A stretch of 6,844 nt of DNA from an uncultured bacterium (lineage in GTDB: Bacteria; Gemmatimonadota; Gemmatimonadetes; Longimicrobiales; RSA9). The notes below the pieces were generated by a model. The model searched no databases, was not told where the DNA came from, and was given only the letters and a program-made list of their open reading frames with translations. Numbering within the stretch: position 1 is the first letter of the stretch; each line of letters starts with the position of its first letter. The stretch spans positions 1-6,844 of the forward strand of contig CALKIP010000057.1 in the NCBI GenBank assembly GCA_937995995.1, written 5' to 3'. The position numbers and the translations under genes are program-made. Of this stretch, positions 5,461 through 6,844 are shown one piece after another.

Positions 5461-5473
5461 CTTGGGATCCGAC

Positions 5474-6805
5474 TTACTCCTCCACCTCCACCCACGCCCA
5501 GTCCCAACCGACCAGCCCGCGGCCGTCGACGGCCTTGACCGACACGATCCAGCCCGGCTTCACCCCCCGGATCTCGACACTCGGCTCGGTGACGATCACC
5601 TGTTCGCGAGCCGGATTCTCCTCCGGACCGTAGAGCACGACGTACTCACGGATCCCCTGCTCCGGTGCCGGAGCCCAGCTCACCTCGACCCCATCGCCGT
5701 CGCGGCGCGCCACCTCGAGCCCCTTGAGCCGCGCCGGACTCGAGGCCAGGAGCATGATCGACGCGACGTTCGTCTTCGTCGTCTCCCGTATCAGCTCCTG
5801 ATTCACCGTCTCCAGAACGTCGTGGCTCTGGTGGTAGTGCGGATTCGCGAGCACCGGGTACGAGCCGATCCCGCCGATCACATCGCCGAAGGCGTCGTAG
5901 AGGGCGTGAGCATCGGTACTCTTGTAGTAGCGCGCGTCATAGGTGATCAGGTCGCTGAAGAGAAACGCCGCCGCATGCTGCACGTCGCGGATCCCGGCGT
6001 TCGAGTAGCGGATCGTGTTGTCCAGGCGGTGGTCGTTGGCGTATCCAACCATGTCGTTGTTGAGCGCGCCGAGCACGTTCACGTTCCAGCCCTCGGCCTC
6101 GGCACGCCGTGCGAACTCTCGGCTGCCGAGGAGGCCCGCCTCCTCGCCGGTGAAGAAGGCAAAGACGACCGTTGCCGGGAGCGGGTCGTCCTTGAGCACA
6201 CGCGCGGTCTCGAGCAGCATCGAGGTGCCGGAGGTGTTGTCGTCCGCGCCGGGGCCACGCTCGGAGGAGTCGAAGTGGCTGCCTACCACGTACATCAACT
6301 CGGGGTGCTCGGTGCCCGGCAACCTCGCGATCACGTTCGCGGTACGGATCCCCGGGCGCGGCTCGAACCACTGCAGCTCCGGCTCGTAGCCCCAACCCTC
6401 GAGCGTTTCGACGAGGTACTCGATCGCCTTGCGGTTGCCCGGCTGTGTGATGTACTTCGAATCGAAGCCGAAGAGCGCCTTCTGGTACTCGTAGAGCTTC
6501 GTCTTCGACACGCGGGCGACGACGCGGCGCACCTCATCCGCGATCGGCTCGAACATCTCCCGCCCGCGCTCGCGTAGATCCTTTTCCAGCAGGAGGTTGG
6601 CGGAGATCCGCCGCAACAGGTCCGCCATCGAGATCTGGCGGCTCAGGTCCATGAGGTAGACGCCGCGCTCGGGGGAGACCGTGTCCCCATCGCGCTCGGC
6701 CACGATCACGAGCTTCGTGCCGTCCGCGCTCACGTCCCACTCGTACTCCGGCGCGATCGTCCGGACCGTGTTGTTGTGGAAAAGCCGCCGCTCCTCACCC
6801 GTCAC
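5474..6805 (-). CDS. M28 family zinc metallopeptidase with C-terminal FN3-like domain (N-terminus probably incomplete)
   Basis: This is a two-zinc peptidase of the M28 (aminopeptidase Y/S-like) family, 443 residues in the open frame from GTG 6805. Residues 1-55 read like the last blade of a TolB/PD40-type beta-propeller (WDVSADGTKLVIVAERDG at 23-40, then GVYLMDL at 48-54). A helical linker (56-115) precedes the peptidase domain (about 116-355). All expected metal and catalytic residues are visible: His177 and Asp179 in G-S-H-F-D-S, Asp188 in G-A-D-D-N, the catalytic Glu221 and ligand Glu222 in T-G-E-E-A-G-L-L-G-S, Asp251 in N-N-D-M-V-G-Y and His328 in Q-S-H-D. Residues 358-443 form a fibronectin type III-like domain. 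GTG 6805 has no Shine-Dalgarno and follows an in-frame TGA at 6809-6811. It is therefore doubtful as the true start; see the neighbouring frame at 6795-6844. No signal peptide is visible in the window. Confidence 0.87.
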   Translation of the reverse strand: MTGEERRLFHNNTVRTIAPEYEWDVSADGTKLVIVAERDGDTVSPERGVYLMDLSRQISMADLLRRISANLLLEKDLRERGREMFEPIADEVRRVVARVSKTKLYEYQKALFGFDSKYITQPGNRKAIEYLVETLEGWGYEPELQWFEPRPGIRTANVIARLPGTEHPELMYVVGSHFDSSERGPGADDNTSGTSMLLETARVLKDDPLPATVVFAFFTGEEAGLLGSREFARRAEAEGWNVNVLGALNNDMVGYANDHRLDNTIRYSNAGIRDVQHAAAFLFSDLITYDARYYKSTDAHALYDAFGDVIGGIGSYPVLANPHYHQSHDVLETVNQELIRETTKTNVASIMLLASSPARLKGLEVARRDGDGVEVSWAPAPEQGIREYVVLYGPEENPAREQVIVTEPSVEIRGVKPGWIVSVKAVDGRGLVGWDWAWVEVEE

Positions 6806-6844
6806 GAGTCAGCTGCAAATAGATCTTCTTCATTTTGGAAATGG
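6795..6844 (-). other. Probable frameshifted upstream part of the M28 gene
   Basis: In another frame, the - strand is open from the right edge and reads ISKMKKIYLQLTRDG before TGA at 6795-6797. Removing one G from the GGG at 6798-6800 joins this smoothly to E-E-R-R-L-F of the M28 frame, giving K-K-I-Y-L-Q-L-T-R-D-G-E-E-R-R-L-F, a typical propeller-blade phrase. The gene therefore probably continues beyond the window and is interrupted by a one-base insertion, either real or a sequence error. Alternatively, the ATG at 6831-6833 could open a 12-codon leader peptide. Local base composition is more AT-rich than the rest of the window. Confidence 0.5.

Larger units (their letters stand above)
5273..5473. 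other. Structured convergent intergenic region
   Basis: This is about 200 bases between two genes that point at each other, and I see no protein gene in it. It contains the inverted repeat at 5276-5300 around an AT-rich core, a perfect hairpin at 5315-5332, a four-tract G-run at 5344-5362 and a long bulged hairpin at 5429-5460. Transcription termination from both sides is the plainest role. A small RNA is possible but unproven. Confidence 0.5.

Noticed and set aside
5462..6577. Open frame (371 codons) on the + strand opposite the M28 peptidase
   Set aside because: The - strand frame carries the full set of M28 catalytic motifs. The + strand product shows only composition-driven Arg/Val/Leu-rich sequence.
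1..6844. Mobile element, CRISPR, phage or defence system
   Set aside because: I found no transposase, integrase, terminal inverted repeats, spacer-repeat array or toxin-antitoxin pair. The genes are housekeeping-type or surface proteins with uniform GC-rich codon use, except for the last 40 bases.

Overview
The window is GC-rich DNA (by eye well above 60 % G+C, with strongly GC-biased third codon positions). It carries six complete protein genes and one partial gene. Five small to medium genes lie on the + strand (177-2761). They are followed by a large + strand surface lipoprotein (2873-5272) and a convergent - strand M28-type peptidase that runs towards the right edge. The lipoprotein has stacked bacterial Ig-like and PPC-type domains, and the peptidase has a C-terminal FN3-like domain and an apparent propeller remnant. 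Together with the high GC this suggests a Gemmatimonadota-like bacterium, or a related environmental lineage such as Acidobacteriota. That placement is inference; no rRNA or other marker gene is present.

Layout. 1-176: G-rich non-coding leader with a quadruplex-type run of G-tracts. 177-722: tag, DNA-3-methyladenine glycosylase I. 723-880: short spacer with small direct repeats. 881-1234: YeaO-like DUF488 protein. 1294-2073: YdfG-type short-chain dehydrogenase. 2144-2476: Rof/YaeO-type Rho-binding antiterminator with an acidic Ser/Thr-rich insertion of about 30 residues. 2525-2761: DUF2007-type small protein. 2873-5272: lipoprotein of 799 residues (Ig-like, Ig-like, six EDPPG repeats, two more Ig-like, three PPC-like modules). 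5273-5473: convergent intergenic region with three inverted repeats, a quadruplex-type G-run and an isolated TATAAT. 5474-6805 (-): M28 metallopeptidase plus FN3. A second reading frame at 6795-6844 looks like its real upstream continuation, broken by one extra base.

How the genes relate. The run from yeaO to the DUF2007 gene is tightly spaced (59, 70 and 48 bases) with a recognisable Shine-Dalgarno before most starts, so the genes could be co-transcribed, but they do not form an obvious pathway. They are a DNA-repair enzyme, an NADP-dependent hydroxyacid oxidoreductase, a termination regulator and two conserved small proteins. The lipoprotein and peptidase are separate units that converge on the hairpin-rich spacer. 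I see no mobile element, CRISPR array, tRNA/rRNA or defence island, and no clear new multi-gene system. The items most worth a second look are the apparent frameshift at the right edge, the insertion-bearing Rof protein, the aromatic-poor Tag pocket, the modular lipoprotein, and the structured spacer at 5273-5473.
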